Origin: Pedococcus sp.
Lineage (GTDB): Bacteria; Actinomycetota; Actinomycetes; Actinomycetales; Dermatophilaceae
Direction: 5' to 3'
DNA: 5,405 bases
Assembly: GCA_025936615.1 (NCBI GenBank)
Contig: JAICSZ010000170.1
Coordinates: 1-5,405 of the forward strand
Shown here: positions 1 to 4,523 of the stretch, piece after piece
How positions within the stretch are numbered: position 1 is the stretch's first letter
Layout of the letters: the number at the start of each line of letters is the position of its first letter
The notes under the pieces: generated by a model
Databases searched by the model: none
What the model was told of the DNA's origin: nothing
The model's input: only the letters and a program-made list of their open reading frames with translations
Made by a program: the position numbers and the translations under genes

Positions 1-354
1 CACCGCGTCGAGCAGGTGGCCGTGCCGGTCGGCCTCCATCCACAGGGCCAGCTCGTAGGCGCCCTTGGGGACGGTCTCGAAGTAGTTGGTGCGGTCGAAC
101 CAGGTGGTGGCGTTGAGCCGGCCGCCCTCGGCCATCAGCCGGCTGAAGTGCTCACCGCTGGCAACGTGCCGCGAGCCCTGGAACATCAGGTGCTCGAACA
201 GGTGCGCCAAACCGGTGCGTCCCGGCGACTCGTGCCGGGACCCGACGTCGACCCACAGGTTGACGGTGACGACCGGGACGCTGGTGTCCGGCGAGACCAC
301 CACGCGCAGGCCGTTGTCCAGCGTGCGCTGGTGGATCGGGTAGTCCAAGGGCAT
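1..354 (-). CDS. M16 family zinc metallopeptidase, N-terminal part (runs off the window)
   Basis: This is the first 118 codons of an insulinase/mitochondrial-processing-peptidase-like (M16) protease; the rest lies beyond base 1. The inverted zinc-binding motif HxxEH is visible as HLFEHLMF, with zinc ligands His51 and His55 and catalytic Glu54. The next ligand, a Glu roughly 75 residues later in the family, falls outside the window. The surrounding pattern is also typical of M16: NGLRVVVSPD (14-23), a beta strand VPVVTVNLWVDVGSRHE (26-42), then GGRLNATTWFDRTNYFETVP (77-96). Family members usually have about 420-450 residues per protein and often occur as tandem pairs, which cannot be judged here. 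The ATG at 354 is preferred because the protein starts just before the first strand, as in relatives, and because TAGGGT lies 6 nt upstream, suggesting a leaderless mRNA. No signal peptide is seen, so a cytoplasmic enzyme is likely. Family assignment is firm; the substrate is unknown. Confidence 0.93.
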   Translation of the reverse strand, partial: MPLDYPIHQRTLDNGLRVVVSPDTSVPVVTVNLWVDVGSRHESPGRTGLAHLFEHLMFQGSRHVASGEHFSRLMAEGGRLNATTWFDRTNYFETVPKGAYELALWMEADRHGHLLDAV

Positions 355-360
355 GCCGTC

Positions 361-366
361 ACCCTA
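361..366 (-). promoter_or_regulatory. -10 element TAGGGT of a probable leaderless promoter for the M16 gene
   Basis: On the minus strand TAGGGT is followed by GACGGC and then the ATG at 354. The 6-nt gap would place the transcription start on the A of ATG. This matches the TAnnnT-plus-short-gap layout of leaderless actinobacterial genes and is identical to the layout before the HIT gene. The -35 area (about 384-389) falls in the left arm of the palindrome at 383-420 and is not a consensus box. The AGGGTGA overlap could also act as a weak ribosome binding site. Confidence 0.55.
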
Positions 367-382
367 GGCCCACCACCAGCGC

Positions 383-420
383 AGGTATGCCGCGCGCGGA
401 CTCGCGCCCGCGGCATGCCT
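383..420. repeat. Palindrome built around GGTATGCCGCG upstream of the M16 gene
   Basis: Positions 383-394 pair with 409-420: 12 bp with one G-T wobble at 386/417. After a mismatch, three further pairs (396-398 with 405-407) enclose a 6-nt loop. Neither side carries a T-run, so it is a poor classical terminator, and the ndh gene already has a separate hairpin at 437-467. It lies 17 nt upstream of the M16 -10 element, where a -35 box or an operator would sit. The left arm contains one copy of the GGTATGCCG word found elsewhere in the window. Its role as an operator or second terminator is inference. Confidence 0.5.
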
Positions 421-436
421 TGCCGTCTGGGTCGGT

Positions 437-467
437 GCCGAAATGCCCGGGAGTCCGGGCATTCGGC
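437..467 (-). terminator. Probable terminator hairpin after ndh
   Basis: A 9-bp perfect stem (442-450 with 455-463, AATGCCCGG/CCGGGCATT) closes on a 4-nt GAGT loop. Four more pairs (437-440 with 464-467) extend it below one bulged A at 441. It begins 29 nt after the ndh stop codon. There is no clear U-tract after it, as is common for actinobacterial terminators. Its position and compact GC-rich stem make termination of ndh the simplest reading. Confidence 0.6.
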
Positions 468-496
468 CACCAACAGGGCGTGGAGGTGGGAGCCGC

Positions 497-1915
497 TCAG
501 CCGGTGCGCTTGGCGGCGTCGCGCGCCTGGGCGACCGACTGCGGGTCGGGCTGCTTGTCGGCGGCGACGCGAGGCAGGCTCGGCGCGTAGCCGCTGCCGA
601 GCTGCTCGATCGCGTTGCGGGCGAACACCTGCTGCTCGGTGACGGTGCGCTCGGCGCGGCCGCGGCCCAGGAAGCTGACCGCCCAGTGCAGCAGCGTGGT
701 GATGCGGTTCTTGAACCCGATGATGTAGACGAGGTGCACCCCGAGCCAGAGCAGCCACGCGACGAACCCGCCGAAGCGCAGCCGCCCGATCGAGGCGACC
801 GCGCTGAACCGCGAGATGGTCGCCATCGACCCCTTGTCGTGGTACTCGAACGGGCCCTGGGCCGGCTGGCCCGCGAGCCGCCGCTTGATCTGGTCGGCCG
901 CGTAGCGCGCGCCCTGGATCGCGACCTGCGCGACACCGGGATAGCCCTTGAGCGAGGCCAGGTCGCCGACGACGAACACCTCGGGGTGGCCGGGCAGGGT
1001 GAGGTCGTCGTTGACGAGCACGCGGCCGGAGCGGTCCGTCTGGGCGCCGGACTGCTCGGCGAGCTGGGCGCCGAGCTCGGAGGCCTGCACGCCGGCGGCC
1101 CACACCTTGGTCACCGCCTCGATCCGGCGACGCTTGCCATCGGTGTCCTCCACGTCGATGCCGGTCGCGTCCACGCCGACCACCTTGGCTCCGAGCTGGA
1201 CGTCGACTCCCATCTCCTGCAAGCGATTTCGCGCCTTCCCGCCGAGGTGGTCGCCGAAGGCACTGAGCACCTGCGGCGCGAAGTCCAGCAGGATGACGCG
1301 TGCTCGGGTCGGGTCGATGTTGCGGAAGTCGCGGCGCAGGGTGCGGCGGGACAGCTCGGCGATCTGGCCGGCCATCTCCACACCGGTGGGGCCGGCGCCG
1401 ACGACGACGAACGTCATCAGCCGCTCGATCTCCTTGGGGGTGCTGGCGAGCTCGGCGTACTCGAAGGCCCCGAAGATCCGCCCGCGCAGCTCGAGGGCGT
1501 CGTCGATCGACTTCATGCCGGGGGCGAACTCGGCGAACTGGTCGTTGCCGAAGTAGGACTGTCCGGCGCCGGCGGCCACGATGAGCGAGTCGTACGGGGT
1601 GACCGTCTCCCGGTCGAGGACCTTGGAGGTGACGGTCCGGGCGGCCAGGTCGATCCGGGTGACGTTGCCGAGCAGGACGTGGGCGTTCTGCTGCCGGGCG
1701 AGCACCTCACGGGTGGACGGCGCGATCTCGCCCTCGGAAAGGATCCCGGTGGCCACCTGGTAGAGCAGCGGCTGGAACAGGTGGTGGGTGGTCTTGGCGA
1801 TGAGGGTCACCTCGACGTCGGCCCGCTTGAGGGCCTGGGTGCCGAACAACCCACCGAACCCGGACCCGACCACCACCACGCGGTGACGGTTGCTCGTGAC
1901 CTGCTGCGACGGCAT
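497..1915 (-). CDS. ndh: Type II NADH:quinone oxidoreductase (NDH-2)
   Basis: This 472-residue flavoprotein oxidises NADH and passes electrons to membrane quinone without pumping protons. The first Rossmann fold binds FAD with GSGFGG (17-22). The NDH-2 signature HLFQPLLYQVATG is at 45-57. The second Rossmann fold binds NADH with GAGPTGVE (173-180). The FAD-contacting VFVVGDLA is at 313-320, the quinone-site motif AQVAIQ at 329-334, and YHDKGSMATI at 358-367. The C-terminus has hydrophobic and amphipathic helices (about 382-400 and 404-417), as expected for a monotopic protein on the inner face of the membrane. Length is normal for actinobacterial NDH-2. The ATG at 1915 is chosen over an in-frame GTG at 1924 because the purine-rich ribosome binding site at 1924-1933 overlaps that GTG but lies 8 nt from the ATG. 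The gene stands alone, with a hairpin on each side. Confidence 0.97.
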   Translation of the reverse strand: MPSQQVTSNRHRVVVVGSGFGGLFGTQALKRADVEVTLIAKTTHHLFQPLLYQVATGILSEGEIAPSTREVLARQQNAHVLLGNVTRIDLAARTVTSKVLDRETVTPYDSLIVAAGAGQSYFGNDQFAEFAPGMKSIDDALELRGRIFGAFEYAELASTPKEIERLMTFVVVGAGPTGVEMAGQIAELSRRTLRRDFRNIDPTRARVILLDFAPQVLSAFGDHLGGKARNRLQEMGVDVQLGAKVVGVDATGIDVEDTDGKRRRIEAVTKVWAAGVQASELGAQLAEQSGAQTDRSGRVLVNDDLTLPGHPEVFVVGDLASLKGYPGVAQVAIQGARYAADQIKRRLAGQPAQGPFEYHDKGSMATISRFSAVASIGRLRFGGFVAWLLWLGVHLVYIIGFKNRITTLLHWAVSFLGRGRAERTVTEQQVFARNAIEQLGSGYAPSLPRVAADKQPDPQSVAQARDAAKRTG

Positions 1916-1923
1916 ACCCAACA

Positions 1924-1933
1924 CTCTCCCCTC
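1924..1933 (-). promoter_or_regulatory. Ribosome binding site that fixes the ndh start
   Basis: The minus strand reads GAGGGGAGAG, ending 8 nt before the ATG at 1915. An alternative in-frame GTG occupies 1924-1922 and overlaps the end of this purine tract, leaving it no spacing. The ATG start is therefore favoured, which shortens the longest open frame by three residues. Confidence 0.6.
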
Positions 1934-1941
1934 AACGACGA

Positions 1942-1972
1942 AGGACGGCCACCCCCAACGGAGGGCCGTCCT
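1942..1972 (-). terminator. Hairpin between ogt and ndh (ogt terminator or ndh leader stem)
   Basis: AGGACGGCC (1942-1950) pairs perfectly with GGCCGTCCT (1964-1972) around a 13-nt loop. It lies 97 nt after the ogt stop and 26 nt before the ndh start. No U-tract follows on either strand. If the -10-like element at 2000-2005 is the ndh promoter, this stem lies inside the ndh 5' leader and could be a stability or attenuation element. Otherwise it is a terminator for ogt. The pairing is seen directly; the role is inference. Confidence 0.5.
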
Positions 1973-1999
1973 CGGTGACGTGGTGCCCTGGGTCCAACA

Positions 2000-2005
2000 A
2001 GCCTA
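2000..2005 (-). promoter_or_regulatory. Possible -10 element (TAGGCT) for ndh
   Basis: The minus strand reads TAGGCT followed by TGTTGG and an A at 1993 as a plausible transcription start. This would give a leader of about 78 nt that includes the hairpin at 1942-1972 and the ndh ribosome binding site. No consensus -35 box is seen at 2023-2028. The near-palindrome GCGGTATGCCGC (2012-2023) occupies the spacer region, where a repressor could bind. Weak, based on one hexamer. Confidence 0.35.
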
Positions 2006-2011
2006 GCCGCA

Positions 2012-2023
2012 GCGGTATGCCGC
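2012..2023. repeat. Near-palindromic 12-mer GCGGTATGCCGC, copy 1
   Basis: The 12-mer is self-complementary except for one T-G position. An identical copy lies at 4536-4547 and an 11-of-12 match at 382-393. This copy is in the ogt-ndh gap, just upstream of the proposed ndh -10 element. See the finding on the GGTATGCCG word. Confidence 0.5.
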
Positions 2024-2069
2024 GTGGTCGCCGCCCGTGGGCAAGGTCACGGTGCGCGCTCCGGCCCGC

Positions 2070-2564
2070 CTAGAACAGCCGGGCGGCGCGTTGCTCCTCG
2101 GTGTCCTCGAGGGCGAGGAGGAACCGCTTGCGCTCCAGCCCGCCGGCGTAGCCGGTCAGGCTGCCGTCGGAGCCGATGACGCGGTGGCAGGGGACGACGA
2201 CGGCGATCGGGTTGCGGGCGTTGGCGGTGCCGACGGCCTGGCTCAGCCCCACGTCGCCGAGGGCTCGGGCGAGGTCTCCGTAGGAGCGGGTCTCGCCGTA
2301 GGGGATCTCGCGCAGCAGCGCCCAGACGCGCTGCTTGAAGTCGTCGCCGGCCGGTGCGAGCGGGAGGTCGAAGGTGCGCCGCTGCCCTGCGAAGTACTCC
2401 CCGAGCTGTTCGGCGGCCGCCGGCAGCAGGGCCTCGTCGCGCTCGCCGATCTCGCGGTTGCCGGTCTCGCCCATCAGCAGCTGGGTGACCGCTCCACCCT
2501 CGACGACGAGGGTGAGCGGACCGATCGGCGAGGGGATCACGCGGTGGCGCGGCACGCCCTCCAT
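2070..2564 (-). CDS. ogt: Methylated-DNA--[protein]-cysteine S-methyltransferase
   Basis: This 164-residue suicide repair protein would transfer the alkyl group from O6-methylguanine (and O4-methylthymine) in DNA to its own cysteine. The active-site motif PCHRV is at 125-129 with acceptor Cys126. It is preceded by the conserved Asn (RNPIAVVV, Asn118) and followed by GSDGSLTGYAGGLERKRFLL (131-150), the typical C-terminal segment. The helix-turn-helix DNA-binding part includes IPYGETRSYGDLARALG (87-103), with Tyr95 at the position that helps flip the base. The N-terminal ribonuclease-like domain (about 7-70) is present and short, as in Ogt rather than Ada. The usual Arg finger before AVG is Gln109. 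The ATG at 2564 is chosen because relatives start just before the HRV-SPIGPLTL strand and the length fits; an ATG at 2597 and an upstream TTG would run the frame into or beside the inverted repeat. Ribosome binding site is weak. There is no Ada-type regulatory domain. Confidence 0.93.
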   Translation of the reverse strand: MEGVPRHRVIPSPIGPLTLVVEGGAVTQLLMGETGNREIGERDEALLPAAAEQLGEYFAGQRRTFDLPLAPAGDDFKQRVWALLREIPYGETRSYGDLARALGDVGLSQAVGTANARNPIAVVVPCHRVIGSDGSLTGYAGGLERKRFLLALEDTEEQRAARLF

Positions 2565-2597
2565 ACTGCCCCGCACCCCCGACACCCTGGTCGCCAT

Positions 2598-2668
2598 CCC
2601 ATGCAAATCATGAGTGGGCGCCGCCTCCGCACGCGGACAATGCGGCGCCAACTCATGATTTGCATGGG
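2598..2668. repeat. Long inverted repeat between the HIT gene and ogt
   Basis: Positions 2598-2624 and 2642-2668 are reverse complements at 26 of 27 positions (the exception is 2616/2650), around a 17-nt loop that can form a 3-bp tip. The outer 18 bp (CCCATGCAAATCATGAGT) are perfect and AT-rich compared with the surrounding DNA; the inner 8 bp are GC-rich. It begins 10 nt after the HIT stop codon and ends 33 nt before the ogt start. It could be a HIT terminator (but no U-tract follows on either strand), an operator for ogt, or a dispersed extragenic palindrome. GTGGGCGCCG at 2614-2623 recurs directly at 2668-2677. The structure is certain from the sequence; its role is not. Confidence 0.9.
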
Positions 2669-2678
2669 TGGGCGCCGG

Positions 2679-3095
2679 TCAGGGGGCGACGAGGGCGGCG
2701 GCCAGCCGCGCGGCGTACTCGGCTGCCTCCTCGTCCGAGGCGTACTTCGTCCGCGGCCAGAAGAAGCCGCGCAACCCGTCCCCCTTGGTGCGCGGCACCA
2801 CGTGGACGTGCAGGTGCGGCACCGACTGCGAGACGACGTTGTTGACCGCCACGAACGAGCCCTGGGCGCCCAGCCCCTCGACCACGGCGGCGGCCATCCG
2901 CTGGGCGGCGCCCATCAGCTCCGGCAGCAGCTCGGCGGGCAGGTCCGGCAGCGTGTCGACGTGGATGCGCGGCACGAGCAGGGTGTGTCCCTTGAACACC
3001 GGGCGGGCGTCGAGGAAGCCCAGGACGAAGTCCTCGTCGAGCACCGTGTGGGCGAAAGTACGCCCGTCGACGATGTCGCAGAACACACAGGGCAC
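2679..3095 (-). CDS. HIT-family protein (histidine triad nucleotide hydrolase)
   Basis: A 138-residue cytoplasmic member of the histidine triad superfamily. The catalytic triad motif HLHVHVV is at 94-100, with His96 and His98 and the flanking His94; in the family the middle or last His attacks the alpha-phosphate of nucleotide phosphoramidates or dinucleotides. CVFC (3-6) and His45 resemble the structural zinc site of many bacterial HIT proteins. The strand-turn KGHTLLVPRIHVDTL (35-49) and VNNVVSQSVPHLH (84-96) are typical, and the tail GFFWPRTKY (110-118) is a form seen in actinobacterial relatives. The start is GTG at 3095: the protein then begins MPCVFCDIV as in relatives, and TAGGGT lies 6 nt upstream, indicating a leaderless mRNA. 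The gene is apparently transcribed alone. The family is certain; the exact substrate cannot be told from sequence. Confidence 0.93.
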   Translation of the reverse strand: MPCVFCDIVDGRTFAHTVLDEDFVLGFLDARPVFKGHTLLVPRIHVDTLPDLPAELLPELMGAAQRMAAAVVEGLGAQGSFVAVNNVVSQSVPHLHVHVVPRTKGDGLRGFFWPRTKYASDEEAAEYAARLAAALVAP

Positions 3096-3101
3096 GACGC
3101 G

Positions 3102-3107
3102 ACCCTA
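3102..3107 (-). promoter_or_regulatory. -10 element TAGGGT of a probable leaderless promoter for the HIT gene
   Basis: On the minus strand TAGGGT is followed by CGCGTC and the GTG start at 3095, the same spacing as before the M16 gene. Transcription would begin on the start codon. The upstream spacer and -35 area coincide with the stem-loop at 3109-3150, so no separate -35 consensus can be recognised. Confidence 0.55.
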
Positions 3108-3108
3108 G

Positions 3109-3150
3109 TGGTGCCCGGGCGCGACGAGGGGGCGCGGCGCCCGGGCACCA
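3109..3150 (-). terminator. Terminator hairpin of the sigma factor/membrane protein pair
   Basis: A perfect 14-bp stem (3109-3122 with 3137-3150, TGGTGCCCGGGCGC and its complement) encloses a 14-nt loop. It starts 19 nt after the stop codon of the membrane protein gene and is followed by no U-tract. It ends one base before the HIT -10 element, so terminator and promoter are packed back to back. A single extra role in HIT regulation is possible but unproven. Confidence 0.7.
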
Positions 3151-3169
3151 GATCAGGGAGTGGGGGGCC

Positions 3170-3823
3170 TCAGTGCCCGGTGGGGTGGGTGGCCGCGGGA
3201 CCCTCGGTGGGCGACCCGGTCGGGTGCACGCTGGGCGACCCGGTCGGGCGGGCGGTGGGTGAGTGCTCGGCACGGTGGTCGACGACCCCGCCACCGTTGA
3301 CGTCCGCGTGGGTGTCGTCCTGGCCCACGCCGTCCTGGTGGTTCGCCGCAGCGGTCGGGTTGGCGGTGTGCGTGGGCGAGCCGGCCTCGGTGTCGTCCGC
3401 GGCCTGCGACGTCTCGCTCTCGGTCGAGGTTGCCGTCCCGGTGCTCGTGGTCTCGTCATCGGTGGACGTGGTCGTGGTCCCACTGGGCTCGTCCTGCTGC
3501 ACCGTTGCGGTGTGCTCGGCGGACGGGCCGCCGGTCGCGGCCAGGGCGGCGCCACCGAGGGCAGCCAGGGTCAGCGCCGCGCCGGCGGCAACAGCGATGC
3601 GGCCGGCCCTGCGGGCGCGGATTCGGACAACGGTCACAGGATCTCTCCTTGGTTCGGGGGACTCGCCCGAGGCCGCCGGGTCTGCGAGGAACGCAGCCAG
3701 GGCGGCACCCGGCTCCGGCGCCGGTCGCGCAGCCATGGCCCGCAGCGCCTCGACCGCAGGGGCGGCCGGGTCGCTGCCGGGCAGGTGCAGCTCGGCGTCG
3801 AAGGGTTCGCGGTACTCAGGCAT
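3170..3823 (-). CDS. Single-pass membrane protein with low-complexity outer tail; candidate anti-sigma factor
   Basis: I do not recognise a named family for this 217-residue protein. Residues 1-64 form a cytoplasmic Ala/Pro/Glu-rich segment with a likely short helix (AVEALRAMAARPAPEPGAAL, 22-41). Basic residues RIRARRAGR (67-75) precede one hydrophobic segment (about 76-97), so the N-terminus should be inside and residues 98-217 outside. The outer part is rich in Thr, Ser, Asp and Pro and ends in PTGSP repeats (about 192-205) and a His-containing tail. It overlaps the sigma gene by 8 nt (ATGCCTGA), so translation is probably coupled. The topology, position and short helical N-terminus fit a membrane-anchored anti-sigma factor. 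However, there is no cysteine anywhere, so this is not the zinc-binding ZAS type. Alternatively it is a surface protein controlled by the sigma factor. A hairpin follows the stop. The gene is well supported; the function is inferred from context. Confidence 0.85.
   Translation of the reverse strand: MPEYREPFDAELHLPGSDPAAPAVEALRAMAARPAPEPGAALAAFLADPAASGESPEPRRDPVTVVRIRARRAGRIAVAAGAALTLAALGGAALAATGGPSAEHTATVQQDEPSGTTTTSTDDETTSTGTATSTESETSQAADDTEAGSPTHTANPTAAANHQDGVGQDDTHADVNGGGVVDHRAEHSPTARPTGSPSVHPTGSPTEGPAATHPTGH
3209..3248. repeat. Two direct copies of a 16-mer, 24-nt period, inside the membrane protein gene
   Basis: GGGCGACCCGGTCGGG occurs at 3209-3224 and 3233-3248, a period of 24 nt (8 codons). 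On the coding strand it encodes the PTGSP units of the outer tail (PTGSPSVH then PTGSPTEG). The frame-preserving period suggests tail length can change by whole repeat units without breaking the reading frame. Confidence 0.8.
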
Positions 3824-4403
3824 GACGGGTGTTCAATCGCCCGGGGACGGCGCGGGGATACGGGTCGGTGGAGAGTTTCCTGCGCAACCTGGCCAGACCG
3901 CGGTGCTGCAGGGACTTCACCGACCCCACGTCGCGTCCGAGCACTCGCGCCGTCTCCTCGAGGCTGAGCTCGCCCAGCACGCGCAGCGCCACGACGGCCC
4001 GCTGGTCCGGGGTGAGGTCGGCGAGCAGCGCGACGACGCGCTGCTCCCCGAGTCCGGTCAGCGCGGCCTCCTCGGCGGAGCCGGTAGTGCGCGGGTCCTG
4101 CGTGAGCTCGTCCCACGGCACCGTGGGGCCGCGTAGCACTTGGCGGCGGACCCAGTCGACGTGGCGGTGGTGCGCGATGGAGAACAGCAGGGCCCGGAAC
4201 GCCGCACCGCCACCGATGAACCGGCGCATCTGGCGGAACGCGGCGAGGAAGACCTCGCTGGTCAGGTCCTCGTGGTCGGGGACGCCCTGGGCCCGGAAGT
4301 AGGCGGCAACCCTGGGCGACAGCTCCTGCCACAGCCGACCGAACGCCTCGGGGTCGCCGTCCCGCGCGGCGTCCACGGCTTGGTCCAGGGCTGTGGAGTC
4401 CAT
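3816..4403 (-). CDS. ECF-type sigma-70 family RNA polymerase sigma factor
   Basis: A 195-residue alternative sigma factor with the two-domain ECF layout. Region 2 runs from about 21 to 88: FGRLWQELSPRVAAYF, the acidic DHEDLTSEVFLAAFR (43-57) used for core binding, and AFRALLFSIAHHRHVDWVRRQ (68-88) for -10 recognition. A linker rich in Thr, Pro and Glu spans about 89-118. Region 4 follows at about 127-177: LTPDQRAVVALRVLGELS, then the helix-turn-helix LEETARVLGRDVGSVKSLQHRGLARLRRKL, which reads the -35 element. Length is normal and there is no C-terminal extension such as SnoaL. The ATG at 4403 has AAGGGA 4 nt upstream. The stop overlaps the start of the membrane protein gene by 8 nt, which is the usual sigma/anti-sigma arrangement. 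No classical autoregulatory ECF promoter (GGAAC and GTC boxes) was seen upstream. The regulon and inducing signal are unknown. Confidence 0.95.
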   Translation of the reverse strand: MDSTALDQAVDAARDGDPEAFGRLWQELSPRVAAYFRAQGVPDHEDLTSEVFLAAFRQMRRFIGGGAAFRALLFSIAHHRHVDWVRRQVLRGPTVPWDELTQDPRTTGSAEEAALTGLGEQRVVALLADLTPDQRAVVALRVLGELSLEETARVLGRDVGSVKSLQHRGLARLRRKLSTDPYPRAVPGRLNTRHA

Positions 4404-4523
4404 CTGGTCCCTTCACGCGACGACCGCTCGAGCGCGACACGGCCGAGCCGCGCCCGATGGACCATACCCGCCCAAACCGCAGCCGTGGGCCTTGGCCCGA
4501 GGTCGGTCGCGGCAGCAGGTGGT
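4404..4523 (-). promoter_or_regulatory. 120-nt gap before the sigma gene with a possible -10 element
   Basis: The minus strand contains TATGGT at 4466-4461, a TAnnnT hexamer that would start transcription near 4454 and give a leader of about 50 nt. No consensus -35 box lies at the right distance. GGGCCAAGGCCC (4487-4498 on the minus strand) can form only a 4-bp stem and is a weak terminator candidate for the upstream membrane protein gene. Both assignments are tentative. Confidence 0.25.
4408..4413 (-). promoter_or_regulatory. Ribosome binding site of the ECF sigma gene
   Basis: The minus strand reads AAGGGA followed by CCAG and the ATG at 4403. It supports the chosen start, since no other in-frame start near it has a comparable site. 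Confidence 0.5.

Noticed and set aside
443..1978. A 511-codon plus-strand open frame
   Set aside because: Antisense to ndh, which has full NDH-2 motifs. Its composition is Gly/Ala/Asp/Glu-rich with no domain, as expected of a shadow frame.
1916..2069. A Rex or riboswitch element before ndh
   Set aside because: No TTGTGAnnnnnnTCACAA-like site or known riboswitch core was found; there is only a simple hairpin and a near-palindrome.
2601..2608. ATGCAAAT, the eukaryotic octamer-factor site
   Set aside because: It is only a resemblance; bacterial DNA has no POU factors. It is part of the inverted repeat arm.
2565..2651. A longer ogt product starting at the TTG at 2651 or the ATG at 2597
   Set aside because: The TTG start would translate through the inverted repeat and add 29 residues not seen in the family. 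The ATG at 2597 abuts the repeat, with no ribosome binding site. The ATG at 2564 gives the normal Ogt length.
2598..2668. Attachment site or insertion sequence ends
   Set aside because: No transposase, integrase, target-site duplication or tRNA gene is present, and the arms are only 17 nt apart.
2037..4136. A 699-codon open frame on the plus strand
   Set aside because: It runs antisense across ogt, HIT, the membrane protein and most of the sigma gene, all of which have clear family motifs. It has no recognisable domain and spans several intergenic hairpins. It is a GC-driven shadow.
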